DNA of 64,000 nt, taken from NCBI GenBank assembly GCA_035623515.1, contig DASPTH010000322.1:1-64000 (forward strand), in the 5' to 3' direction. Position numbers and translations under genes: made by a program. Under the pieces are notes generated by a model. It saw only the letters and a list, made by a program, of their open reading frames with translations. It made no database searches and had not been told where the DNA came from. The DNA comes from DASPTH01 sp035623515. GTDB lineage: Bacteria; Actinomycetota; Acidimicrobiia; IMCC26256; DASPTH01. The first letter of the stretch is position 1; each line of letters starts with the position of its first letter. Below are positions 49,081 to 57,898 of this stretch, in pieces.

Positions 49081-50592
49081 CTAGCGGTCGTGGTCGCCGT
49101 CGAGTGCCGGTACGGGGAGCGCGAACCCGACCGCCGCGCCGCCGTCGGCCCGGTTCGCCGCCCAGATGCGTCCGCCATGACGCGTCACCGCCTGCTGGAC
49201 GATCGCGAGACCGAGACCGGAGCCGGACTGTGTGCGTGCGTCGACCGAGCGGTAGAAGCGGTCGAATACGTGCGGGAGGTCGGCGTCGGCGAACCCGTTG
49301 CCGCGGTCGCGCACCTCGAGGCTCGTCCCGGTCACGGCGACCTCGACCGGTGCGGACGCGTCGCTGTACTTGATCGCGTTGTCGACCAGGTTGCCGATTG
49401 CGCGTTCGACCATCTGCGGGCGCACGAGCACCGTCGTCGCGCCGTCGGAGGTGAGCGCGATCTCGCGGCCGGTCCGGCGCGCCGCTCGCGCGACGGCGTC
49501 GTGCGCGAGGTCGGCGAGCTCGACGAGCTGTGGCGTCTCGTCGGCACCCGAGCTGTCGCCCGCCAGCTCGACCAGCTCGGACATCAGGTCGGTGAGCTCC
49601 CGCACCTCGAACTGCACGCCTTCGACGACGGCGGCGTACTCGCCCGGCTCGAGCTCGTCGGCGCGGGCGAGGAGCTCGGCGTTCGTGCGCAGGCTGGTGA
49701 GCGGCGTGCGCAGCTCGTGGCTGGCGTCGCTCACGAGGCGTTGCTGCTCGCGGCGTGACGTCGAGAGCGCGTCGACCATCGTCGTGAAGCTGCGGCCGAG
49801 GCTCCCGATCTCCGCCGCGCCCTCGGTGGGGATCGGCGTGCTGAGGTCCTGCGTGCGGGCGATGTCCTCGGCGGTCACCCGCAGGCGGTCGATCGGCTTC
49901 ACGATGCGTCCCGCGATCAGCCAACCCGCGAGCGCCGCTGCGGTCACCCCGATGGCGCCGATCGCGCCGAGGCGGAGGCGCAGCGAGCCGAGCACGTCGT
50001 CGACCTCGTCGAGGCTGCGGCCGAGCTGGAACGCGCCACCGTCGGCGCGCGCGACTGTGAGCACGCGGTACCGCTCGCCGCCGAGGTGGACCGTGCGCAG
50101 CCGGGTGCCGGACCCGCTCCGCGCCAGCGCGAGGTCGACGCTGTCGACGGGCAGCTTCGCGCTCCCTTCGATGCACGTCGTGCGGGTGCCGTCGGGTGCG
50201 ATGAACTGCGCGCTCGTCGCCGGCGCGAAGCTCGACGGCAACGGGCAGCCCGCCGGCCGCTGGAACCCCTGGTCGTCGTCGCCGTCGCCCCCGTTCGCCG
50301 CGACCGTCGTCCCGCCTTGGGGACCGCCTGGCCCGTGCATGTTCGCGAGGTCGACGACGCGCGCCTGCAACGACTCGTCGACGCTGTTCTCGAGCCGTTG
50401 CGATGTCGACAGGTACGCCGCGATGGCGCCGAACGCCATCACGAGCGCGGCGACGACACCGAGCGCACCGGCGATCCGCCAGCGCAGGCTCAATTTCCCC
50501 GCTCTCGGCGGCTCCGCCGCCGGGCCGCGCTGCGCGCCATTCGGCAAACGCCCGCTGCTCGCCGGGATACCCGGCTCGCCACGCTCGCTCAT
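49081..50592 (-). CDS. sensor histidine kinase (MprB/OmpR-class)
   Basis: 503 residues. Membrane segment about 38-60, extracytoplasmic domain about 60-200, second membrane segment about 205-225, HAMP, phosphoacceptor His in SDASHELRTPLTSLRTNAEL, N-box GNLVDNAIKYSD, G1 RDRGNGFADADLPHVFDRFY and G2 SGSGLGLAIVQQAVTRHGGR. Autophosphorylates on His and feeds the adjacent response regulator. The start lies within ATGA shared with the regulator stop. The first 20 residues (MSERGEPGIPASSGR...) are encoded by a sequence related to the dispersed repeat. Confidence 0.94.
   Translation of the reverse strand: MSERGEPGIPASSGRLPNGAQRGPAAEPPRAGKLSLRWRIAGALGVVAALVMAFGAIAAYLSTSQRLENSVDESLQARVVDLANMHGPGGPQGGTTVAANGGDGDDDQGFQRPAGCPLPSSFAPATSAQFIAPDGTRTTCIEGSAKLPVDSVDLALARSGSGTRLRTVHLGGERYRVLTVARADGGAFQLGRSLDEVDDVLGSLRLRLGAIGAIGVTAAALAGWLIAGRIVKPIDRLRVTAEDIARTQDLSTPIPTEGAAEIGSLGRSFTTMVDALSTSRREQQRLVSDASHELRTPLTSLRTNAELLARADELEPGEYAAVVEGVQFEVRELTDLMSELVELAGDSSGADETPQLVELADLAHDAVARAARRTGREIALTSDGATTVLVRPQMVERAIGNLVDNAIKYSDASAPVEVAVTGTSLEVRDRGNGFADADLPHVFDRFYRSVDARTQSGSGLGLAIVQQAVTRHGGRIWAANRADGGAAVGFALPVPALDGDHDR
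50549..50592. repeat. repeat-like sequence (copy C) encoding the kinase N-terminus
   Basis: CGCTGCTCGCCGGGATACCC and the following CTCGCC..CGCTCGCTC resemble copy B at 38708-38750, with roughly 35 of 43 positions alike by eye. Here the sequence is inside the coding region and supplies the kinase start codon and first 14 residues on the minus strand. Confidence 0.5.
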
Positions 50593-51284
50593 GGCTTCCG
50601 GATGAGGTAGCCGACGCCGCGCACGGTGTGCACGAGCCGCGGCTCTCCCCCCGCCTCCGTCTTGGCCCGGAGATACCCGATGTACACGTCGAGCGAGCGC
50701 GAGCTCGTCTCGAAGTCGTAGCCCCAGATGCGCTCGTAGATGGTGTCTCGCGTCAGCACGATCCCCGCGTTCACCATCAGCAGCTCGAGCACGTCGAACT
50801 CCGTCTTCGTGAGCTGCATGGGGCGGCCGCCGCGCTCCACGGTCCGGCCCTGCGGGTCGAGCACGAGGTCGTCGACGCGCAGCTCCTCGCTACTGCCCGA
50901 CACACTGGTCCGGCGCAGCAACGCGCGCATGCGCGCCGAGAGCTCGTCGAGCGCGAACGGCTTCACCAGGTAGTCGTCGGCGCCCGCGTCGAGGCCGGTG
51001 ACGCGGTCGGACACCTCGTGGCGTGCGGTGAGCATGAGGATCGGGAGGACGACCTGCCGCGCACGGAGCCGGCGGCAGACGGTGAGGCCGTCGACGTGCG
51101 GCATCATGATGTCGAGCACGAGCAGGTCGGGCGGGTCGGCGTCGACGGCCACGAGTGCCTGCTCACCGTCGTTGACCGCGGTGACGTCGTAGCCCTCGAG
51201 GCGGAGCGCGCGCACGAGCGACTCCCGCACGCTGCGGTCGTCCTCGGCCACGAGCACCCGAGGCCCTCCTACGTCGCCATTCAT
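50589..51284 (-). CDS. OmpR-family response regulator (MprA-like)
   Basis: 231 residues from the ATG at 51284; a TTG at 51311 is a less likely alternative. Receiver: PRVLVAEDDRSVRESLVRAL, phosphoacceptor Asp in LLVLDIMMPHVDGL, and KPF in DDYLVKPFALDELSA. The C-terminal winged helix runs from ELRVDDLVLDPQGRTV to SLDVYIGYLRAKTEAGGEPR and LVHTVRGVGYLIRK. Co-translated with the histidine kinase. No ribosome-binding site precedes the ATG. The inverted repeat at 51341-51361 upstream may be its own binding site or a terminator. Confidence 0.93.
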   Translation of the reverse strand: MNGDVGGPRVLVAEDDRSVRESLVRALRLEGYDVTAVNDGEQALVAVDADPPDLLVLDIMMPHVDGLTVCRRLRARQVVLPILMLTARHEVSDRVTGLDAGADDYLVKPFALDELSARMRALLRRTSVSGSSEELRVDDLVLDPQGRTVERGGRPMQLTKTEFDVLELLMVNAGIVLTRDTIYERIWGYDFETSSRSLDVYIGYLRAKTEAGGEPRLVHTVRGVGYLIRKP

Positions 51285-51340
51285 GAGGGAGACAGTACGC
51301 AGCCCGTGCAAAGGTCGCGTAAGAATCCTGTTCTGGGCGT

Positions 51341-51361
51341 TACCGACCCACCGTGTCGGTA
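51341..51361. promoter_or_regulatory. inverted repeat TACCGAC-N7-GTCGGTA
   Basis: Perfect 7-bp arms in the gap between the Liv fusion gene stop (51381) and the response-regulator start (51284), 57-77 bases upstream of the latter. It is either a weak terminator hairpin for the transporter operon or an operator for the two-component system. Confidence 0.45.
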
Positions 51362-51380
51362 GGTGTGCAATGCCCTAACG

Positions 51381-54188
51381 TCAAACGGCGCCGCTCCGGG
51401 CGATCGCCTGCTCGTCGGTGCCGAGGTACGACGCGATGACGGCTTGGTCGCGGCGCACCCACTCGGGCGTGCCCTCGCTGATCACCCGGCCGGCCTCCAA
51501 GCAGTAGATGCGGTCGCTGATGCCCATGACGAGCGGCATGTCGTGCTCGATGACGAGCAGGCTGGCGTGCAGTTCCTCGCGCACCCGCAGGATGAGCGGC
51601 CCGAACGCCTCCGTCTCGCGCTGGGCGATGCCCGCGGTCGGTTCGTCGAGGCACATGACGCGCGGCTCGACCGCCACGAGACACGCCAGCTCCACGATGC
51701 GCCGGGTACCCGTGGACAGCTCGTTGATGAAGCGGTCGGCGTAGCCGCCGAGCCCGAGGAACGCGACGATCTCCTCCGCCTGGGCGCGCTTGGCCCGCTC
51801 GAACCGCCGGGCCCGCGGGAGCGTGAGCCCCACCGCGAGTGGGCCCGCGTGCGCGCCTGACTCGAGCGCGACCGCGATCGTCTCGCGCACGGTGAGATCC
51901 GCGAACAGGCGCGCGTGCTGGAACGAGCGCCCGAGCCCGAGCGCGGCGCGACGGGGCGGGCTCGCGCGCGAGACGTCGCGCCCCTCGAGGATCACCGCGC
52001 CCTGGCTCGGCAGGAACCCGCCGACGGCGTTCATGAGCGTGGTCTTGCCCGCGCCGTTGGCGCCGATCAGACCGACCGTCTCGTGGGCGGCCACCCGCAG
52101 GTCGACGTGGTCGACGACGACCCGCTTGCCGAACCGCACGGTGAGCCCGCGCACCTCGAGCGCCACCGCGGCGTCGACCGGCGCGGCGCGGCGCGGGGTG
52201 AGCCGCTTCCCCGTGGCCACGGGCGCGCGCGGCGCCTCCGCCGCGGGCGGGAGCTTGCGCCCGAGCCAGCCGAACAACAGGTCGCGCGCGCTGTAGAGCA
52301 CCTGCACGAGCCCGGCCGGGAAGTACAGCAGCAGGATGAGCAAACCGGCACCGCTCGTGAAGAGCGCGACCTCCGGCGAGCTCGGCGCCAGTGACGGGAT
52401 GCCGACGACCCACAGCGCGCCGAGGACCGCGCCCGGGATCGACGACAACCCGCCGATCACGGCCATGGCGACGATCGACAGCGACGACAGCGTCTCGTTC
52501 GGGCCGAACCGCTCGGGCGCGAACTCGACGAGCAGGCCCGCGAGCAGCCCACCCGCGAGTGTGGCGAGACCGCCGGCGATGACGAAGGCCGTGAGCTTGG
52601 CGCGGACGGGCGACAGCGCGAGACCGGCGGCCGCCTGCTCGTTGTCGCGCACGGCGATGAACGAGCGGCCGACGCCGCTGCGGCGGAGTTGCACCACGAA
52701 GAAGATCGCCGCCGCGAGCACGACGAGGCACAGGAAGTAGTAGGTGCGTTGCGACGTGAGGTCGATGCCGAGCAGCTCGCCGCGATGGACCTGCACCGAC
52801 AGACCGCCGGGTAACAGGAACGGCCTCGGGAACAGCCACGACGCGGCGGCGATGCCGAAGGCCAAGGTGGCGACGGCGAGGAACAGTCCCCGCAGGCGCA
52901 GTGCCGGCGCACCGATCACCAGCGCGCCGATCATGCCGATCACCGTGACGACGACCAGCGCCTCCCCGAACGTGAACCCGTCGCGCATGAGCGCGGCCGT
53001 ACCGAATGCACCCGCGCCGGCAAGCGCAAACTGCCCGAGCGAGAGTTGGCCTGCCCAGCCGGTGAGGACGGTCAGCGACAAGGTGAGCAGCGCGTAGATC
53101 AGCACCCGGCTGAACAGCAGCTGCTGCGACGGATGCGTCACGACGAACGGGAAGGCCACCGCGGCGAACAGTGCGAAAGCTGTGCCCAGCCGGGGCAGGT
53201 TGCGCACGATCCAGAAGCCCTGCAGGTTCGCCGGCACCGGCCGCACGCGCGGCGAGAACGACCAATTGTCGACGTGCTCGGTGTCGCGGTCGCGCCGCCC
53301 GCTGACGAGCAGGATCACGAGCACGGCGACGAAGAGCACGCCGTCGAGCAGGCCCACCTGGCTCGGGTAGTTGTAGTAGAGGATCGCCTCGGTGACGCCG
53401 ATCGCAACTCCCCCGACGAGCGCGCGTGGCATCGAGCGCATGCTGCCGATGAGCGCGGCCACGATCGCGCGGAGCAGCACCCCGGGACCGACCGTGATCG
53501 TGTCGGTCGTGGTGGAGCTCGTGAGCGGGATCGTGAGGATCATGCTGAGCGCGGCGAGGAAACCGGCGACGGTCCAGACGATGGTGGACATCCTCTTCGG
53601 GCTGATCGACGACAACCGCGCCGCGTCGGGATTCGCCGCAGACGCCCGGATCGCCATCCCGTACTTCGTGTGGTTGAGGAAGATCGTGAGCGCGATCGCC
53701 AGCAGTGGCACGATCGCGAGCACGAGGACCTGCGCGCTCTGGATGTCGAGACCCAGTACGTGCCACGGCTTGTCGAGCGTGAAGGCGGTGGGGAACGAGG
53801 AGTACGTGTCGAACTTCGGCAGCACGAACTGGAAGAAGAGGAGCAGCTGCGCGACGCCGATGGTCGCGACGAACAGCACGACGCGAGGCGAACGGAACAG
53901 CCGGCGCACGACGATCAGCTCGATCGCGGCGCCGAGCAACGCGCCGACGATCAGGCACGCCACGAGCGCCACCCAGTAGTCGACGCCCCAGTTGATCACG
54001 AGACGCGCCATGAGCGCGGCGGCGAACGTGCCCATCTCGACGATGGCGAAGTTGAACACCTGGGTCGATCGGTAGATCAGGATCAACCCGATCGCGATCA
54101 CGCCGTACGTGAGCCCCTGCATCACGCCCGAGAAGATCGACTGCCGCGGGAACTCCACCGCGAGCGTGGTGACGACCGACGGGATCAC
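51381..54188 (-). CDS. LivH-LivM-LivG fusion (permease-permease-ATPase)
   Basis: 935 residues. About 15-300 is LivH-like (GLTYGVIAIGLILIYRSTQV, FNFAIVEMGTFAA); about 335-640 is LivM-like (GWAGQLSLGQFALAGAGAFG, RDNEQAAAGLALSPVRAKLT); about 675-925 is LivG-like with Walker A GANGAGKTT (709-717), signature LSTGT (824-828) and Walker B VMCLDEPTAG. Both membrane subunits and one ATPase of a branched-chain amino acid or organic acid importer are therefore one chain. The start overlaps the MFS::LivF stop as ATGA. Substrate unknown. Confidence 0.93.
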   Translation of the reverse strand: MIPSVVTTLAVEFPRQSIFSGVMQGLTYGVIAIGLILIYRSTQVFNFAIVEMGTFAAALMARLVINWGVDYWVALVACLIVGALLGAAIELIVVRRLFRSPRVVLFVATIGVAQLLLFFQFVLPKFDTYSSFPTAFTLDKPWHVLGLDIQSAQVLVLAIVPLLAIALTIFLNHTKYGMAIRASAANPDAARLSSISPKRMSTIVWTVAGFLAALSMILTIPLTSSTTTDTITVGPGVLLRAIVAALIGSMRSMPRALVGGVAIGVTEAILYYNYPSQVGLLDGVLFVAVLVILLVSGRRDRDTEHVDNWSFSPRVRPVPANLQGFWIVRNLPRLGTAFALFAAVAFPFVVTHPSQQLLFSRVLIYALLTLSLTVLTGWAGQLSLGQFALAGAGAFGTAALMRDGFTFGEALVVVTVIGMIGALVIGAPALRLRGLFLAVATLAFGIAAASWLFPRPFLLPGGLSVQVHRGELLGIDLTSQRTYYFLCLVVLAAAIFFVVQLRRSGVGRSFIAVRDNEQAAAGLALSPVRAKLTAFVIAGGLATLAGGLLAGLLVEFAPERFGPNETLSSLSIVAMAVIGGLSSIPGAVLGALWVVGIPSLAPSSPEVALFTSGAGLLILLLYFPAGLVQVLYSARDLLFGWLGRKLPPAAEAPRAPVATGKRLTPRRAAPVDAAVALEVRGLTVRFGKRVVVDHVDLRVAAHETVGLIGANGAGKTTLMNAVGGFLPSQGAVILEGRDVSRASPPRRAALGLGRSFQHARLFADLTVRETIAVALESGAHAGPLAVGLTLPRARRFERAKRAQAEEIVAFLGLGGYADRFINELSTGTRRIVELACLVAVEPRVMCLDEPTAGIAQRETEAFGPLILRVREELHASLLVIEHDMPLVMGISDRIYCLEAGRVISEGTPEWVRRDQAVIASYLGTDEQAIARSGAV

Positions 54189-56410
54189 TTCTCTCCCTTG
54201 GAGAGGAAGACGGCCCGCACGAGGTCGTCTCGTTCGAGCAGGTCGCTCGCCACCCCCTCGAACTTCACCTGACCCTTCTCCATGAACACCGCTCGGTCGG
54301 CGATCGACAGCGCCACGTTCAGCGACTGCTCGACGATGATCATCGTCGTTCCACGCGCCTGCAACTCGCGGATCACTCCGAGGAGACGCTGGACGACGAG
54401 CGGCGCGAGGCCGAGCGACAGCTCGTCGATGATCAGCACCTCGGGCTCGTGCAGCAGTGTCATGGCGAGCGCCACCATCTGCTGTTCCCCGCCCGACAGG
54501 TCGCCCGCGGTCGACTTCGCGCGCTCCCGGACGATCGGCAACAGCTCGGCGACGCGATCGACGCGCTCGTGCAGCTCCTGCCGCGAGTAGACGAACCCCG
54601 CCATCCGCAGGTTCTCCTCGACGCTGAGGGGCGGGAAGACGGCGCCGCCGCCCATGAGCTGGACGATCCCGATCTTCGCCCGGAGCTCGGCGTCGGCGTA
54701 GGTGACCGTGCGGCCCTTGAACCTCACCACCCCGCGTTGGGGGACGCCGAGCCCGCTCACGACCCGCAGCAGCGTCGACTTGCCGGCGCCGTTCGTGCCG
54801 AGGAGCGCGAGTGTCTCACCCCGGTAGACGTCGAGCGACACGTCGAAGAGCACCTGGACCTTGCCGTAGGAGAAGTCGAGGTTGCGCACCTGGACCACCG
54901 GCGAGTCCGCACCCTGCTCGTGCAGGCGCCGGTGCTCGTCGCGCTCCTCCTCGAGCTCCTCCACCACCAGCGCCACGTCCTGGCGCACGTAGCGGGCGCC
55001 GTAGGCGATCAACGCCCCGCCGATGAGTGCGGCCGGCACCACGACCACCGCGACCGCGCCGCGCCGGCCGATCTCGTCGGCGAGCAACCCGGTGACGACC
55101 GCGCCGAAGAACGCGCCGAACAAGAACACGTACAACCCGATCATCGCGACGCCGCGCGAGCGCAACCGGTACGGGATGATCGACGAGATCGGGGCGATCA
55201 CGATCGCGAACGCCGACTCCGCCATCGCGCTCCCGATCGCCATGATGATCAGCATGGGCGCGAGGCTCGGCATCAGGATCCCCACCGCGATGAAGATCCC
55301 GAACGCGGCGATGAGCCCACCGATGAAGATCAGGCACTTCGGCGGGCTGCGCCGGAACAGCGCGTCGGTGTGCCGGCCGACGATCGCGACCGCGATGAGC
55401 CCGGGCACGATCATCGCCGAGGTGGCGAGACCGCGTTCGAAGCCGCCGAGGCCGTACCGGTTCTTCAGGATCAGGTTGAGGAAGAGCGGGATGCTGAACA
55501 GCGCGAAGCCGAGCGAGGCCATCCCGAGCAGGAAGAAGTGGAACGTCTTGATCTTGTTGAGGCGCTCGAAGGCGACGCTGAGCGAGATCGGCAGCTCGTC
55601 CTCGTCGGCCTCGACCTCCTCGCCGAGCACCGCCTGCATCTCGTGACGGCCCCGCCGCGGTTCGTGGAGCCGGCTGGTCGCGAGCACGATCGGCACGGTG
55701 AGGATCGCGGTGACCACGAACACCCAGCGCCATCCGTCGTTGCCGCCCGCGAGCGCGGCGATCCCGCCCGCCATGAGCGGCGCGAGGCCGTGGCCGCAGT
55801 TCTGGATGATGTTGTTCAGCGCGAACACACGCCCGCGCGCCTGGATCGGGTACGTGTCGATGAGCAGCGGGCTGTGGACCGGCAGCTGGTACGACTGCCC
55901 GAGGCCGCTGCCCAACCGGGCGAGGAACAGTTGGAACGCGTTCCGCACGAACGCGGTGAAGAAGATCACCACCGACCAGACCGCCAGCGACGCGGCCGCG
56001 AGCCGGGTCCGCGATCGCCGGTCGGCGAGCGAGCTGAGCGGGATGGCGCCGCCGAGATAGAGCACCCCGAAGGCGCCGCCGATCGACGCGATCACCGCGT
56101 CGCTCACGTGCAGCGACTTCTGGATGTCGGGGGCGATGACGGCGAACCCGGCCTGGTCGATCCACTGGATGAATTGCCCCAGGCCGAGCACGACGACCAT
56201 GGAGATCCCGCCGATGCGCAGCCCCTCACGCAGCGTCATCGCCGCCGCGCCGACCCCGGGGATCTGGTCGTCGTCGAGCGCGATCGCGATCGCGGCCTGC
56301 TGTTCCTCGCGGAGCGCCTCCTCCTCGAGGAGACGCGAGGAGAGCGCAGCCGCCGAGCTCGATTCCTCGGTCGCTGTGCTCTCCCGCCCCTCCGAGAGGT
56401 CTCCGGTCAT
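54185..56410 (-). CDS. MFS transporter - LivF ATPase fusion
   Basis: 741 residues in one frame. Residues 1-55 are acidic and Ser/Ala-rich; about 65-470 is a complete major-facilitator domain with 12 likely membrane segments, motif A-like LSSLADRRSRTRLAAASLA, and a central cytosolic loop at 250-290. A charged coiled stretch (ALVVEELEEERDEHRRLHEQ) leads to a LivF-type ATPase at 505-738 with Walker A GTNGAGKST (538-546), signature LSGGE (638-642), Walker B VLIIDELSLGLAP and the switch His position replaced in IIVEQSLN, as usual for LivF. It lies between the binding protein and LivHMG genes. Confidence 0.92.
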   Translation of the reverse strand: MTGDLSEGRESTATEESSSAAALSSRLLEEEALREEQQAAIAIALDDDQIPGVGAAAMTLREGLRIGGISMVVVLGLGQFIQWIDQAGFAVIAPDIQKSLHVSDAVIASIGGAFGVLYLGGAIPLSSLADRRSRTRLAAASLAVWSVVIFFTAFVRNAFQLFLARLGSGLGQSYQLPVHSPLLIDTYPIQARGRVFALNNIIQNCGHGLAPLMAGGIAALAGGNDGWRWVFVVTAILTVPIVLATSRLHEPRRGRHEMQAVLGEEVEADEDELPISLSVAFERLNKIKTFHFFLLGMASLGFALFSIPLFLNLILKNRYGLGGFERGLATSAMIVPGLIAVAIVGRHTDALFRRSPPKCLIFIGGLIAAFGIFIAVGILMPSLAPMLIIMAIGSAMAESAFAIVIAPISSIIPYRLRSRGVAMIGLYVFLFGAFFGAVVTGLLADEIGRRGAVAVVVVPAALIGGALIAYGARYVRQDVALVVEELEEERDEHRRLHEQGADSPVVQVRNLDFSYGKVQVLFDVSLDVYRGETLALLGTNGAGKSTLLRVVSGLGVPQRGVVRFKGRTVTYADAELRAKIGIVQLMGGGAVFPPLSVEENLRMAGFVYSRQELHERVDRVAELLPIVRERAKSTAGDLSGGEQQMVALAMTLLHEPEVLIIDELSLGLAPLVVQRLLGVIRELQARGTTMIIVEQSLNVALSIADRAVFMEKGQVKFEGVASDLLERDDLVRAVFLSKGEK

Positions 56411-56414
56411 CCCC

Positions 56415-57785
56415 CTACTTCGACGTCGACGCGCCGCTCGTCGTGGTCGAGACCGCGATGGCCTTGGCCTTGCCGCCCACGGGGAGGAAGCCGCCCTGGC
56501 CGTCGTTCCCGCTCTTGGAGTACTTCGCCGCGTAGACGTGGTCGCCGGCGTCGTACTTGCCGGCCTTCCACGTGCCGGACGGGCCGGAGTTGCTCGGGAT
56601 CGTGCCGATCGCGAGCAGGGACGTGAGGAAGGCCGGCGTGGTCAGGGTCCCCGAGACGCCTTTCACACCCTGCGCGATCAAGTTCATCATGATGCAATAC
56701 TGCCCGTACGCGGCGTAGGCGTTCTGGTCGGTCGTGTACGCGAAGAGCCCGCCCTTCGCCGCGTTCGAGTTGCAGGTCTTCGTCTCCTGCGAGAATTCGC
56801 TGTCGGGCCAGGTCACGCTCACGCCGTTGGCGCCCGACCACGCATCGGTCACCGGCTTGAAGAACTTCGCCACGGTGTCGGTGGTGTTGTTGCGGTTGGC
56901 GGTCCAGGCGGGCGAGTACCCGATCTTCGCCGCCTCGGCCACCAGCGTCTCGCCCGCGAGCACGTCGGCGGCGTTGAACACGAAGTTCACGCCGTCGTTC
57001 TTCAGCTTCTGCACCGCCACGTCCTGCTGGGCGCACGTGGTCGGGTTGTTCGCGCACGGCAACACGATCTTGTCGGTGACCTTGTAGCCGAGTTTCTTCA
57101 GGGTGGGTATCAGCACGTTGGAGAGCGTGTTGAGCACGGGTGCGCTCCCGTCGGTACCGACGACACCGATCTTCTTGCCCTTGAGCAGCCCCTGCTGGGC
57201 GCTCACCTCCGCCCAGGCCGCCATCTGGCGGTCGACCGACATCCCCGTGTTGCCGTCGGTGAACAGGTACCCCTTGGCGTCCTGGTAGAGCTTGGCGGTG
57301 AACCCGACGTTGCCGATCGCCGGCGTCTTGTGGTCGATCGTGATGCAGCGCGCCAGGCTCTCGTCGAAGACCGACGCGAACACCACCGCGAACGCCTTCT
57401 GCTCCTCGGTCGCGTAGAGACACGCGGCCTGGTAGTCCTCCGGCTTCGGCTGCGAGGGCAGCAGCTTCACGACCACGTCGAACTTGTACTTGCCCGCCCG
57501 TCCCGCGGAATTGATCTCGTTCTCCATCTGCTTGAACTGGTCGGCGGGCTTGCCGAGGTCGGGGACCACCCCCGCGTCGACGAGCGCCTGGACGTCGAGG
57601 CCGAGCACCACGACCTTCACGGTGTTGGTGCTGGTGTCGACGCCGACGGCCGCGCTCGGCGCCGCCGTCGCTCCACCCGCGGTGGCGGCAATGGCCGCGA
57701 CCGCCAGCGCGAGCGTCAGGACCGCCGTGAGCAGTCGCCGCCCGTGGACTCGGGCGTGCGCCGGCCCATCGACTCGATGGAGCAT
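56415..57785 (-). CDS. branched-chain amino acid-type ABC substrate-binding protein
   Basis: 456 residues from the ATG at 57785 (GGGGGG upstream); the frame to 57905 crosses the divergent promoter. The signal peptide is in LLTAVLTLALAVAAIAATAG. The mature domain shows NTVKVVVLGLDVQALVDAGV, KPEDYQAACLYATEEQKAFA, KKIGVVGTDGSAPVLNTLSN and NFVFNAADVLAGETLVAEAA, a type I periplasmic binding fold. Four bases separate it from the MFS::LivF gene, so it is the receptor of the three-gene Liv-type system. Ligand unknown. Confidence 0.9.
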   Translation of the reverse strand: MLHRVDGPAHARVHGRRLLTAVLTLALAVAAIAATAGGATAAPSAAVGVDTSTNTVKVVVLGLDVQALVDAGVVPDLGKPADQFKQMENEINSAGRAGKYKFDVVVKLLPSQPKPEDYQAACLYATEEQKAFAVVFASVFDESLARCITIDHKTPAIGNVGFTAKLYQDAKGYLFTDGNTGMSVDRQMAAWAEVSAQQGLLKGKKIGVVGTDGSAPVLNTLSNVLIPTLKKLGYKVTDKIVLPCANNPTTCAQQDVAVQKLKNDGVNFVFNAADVLAGETLVAEAAKIGYSPAWTANRNNTTDTVAKFFKPVTDAWSGANGVSVTWPDSEFSQETKTCNSNAAKGGLFAYTTDQNAYAAYGQYCIMMNLIAQGVKGVSGTLTTPAFLTSLLAIGTIPSNSGPSGTWKAGKYDAGDHVYAAKYSKSGNDGQGGFLPVGGKAKAIAVSTTTSGASTSK

Positions 57786-57898
57786 CGTGTTCCCCCCGGA
57801 TGTGTGCGGATGTGGGTGGTTGGGTCGTGCGGGTTCTACCACGTTCAGCGGGCGTTCGGGCATCGTGTGCGCGACGGCACCGCCCGTACGCTGGCCCG

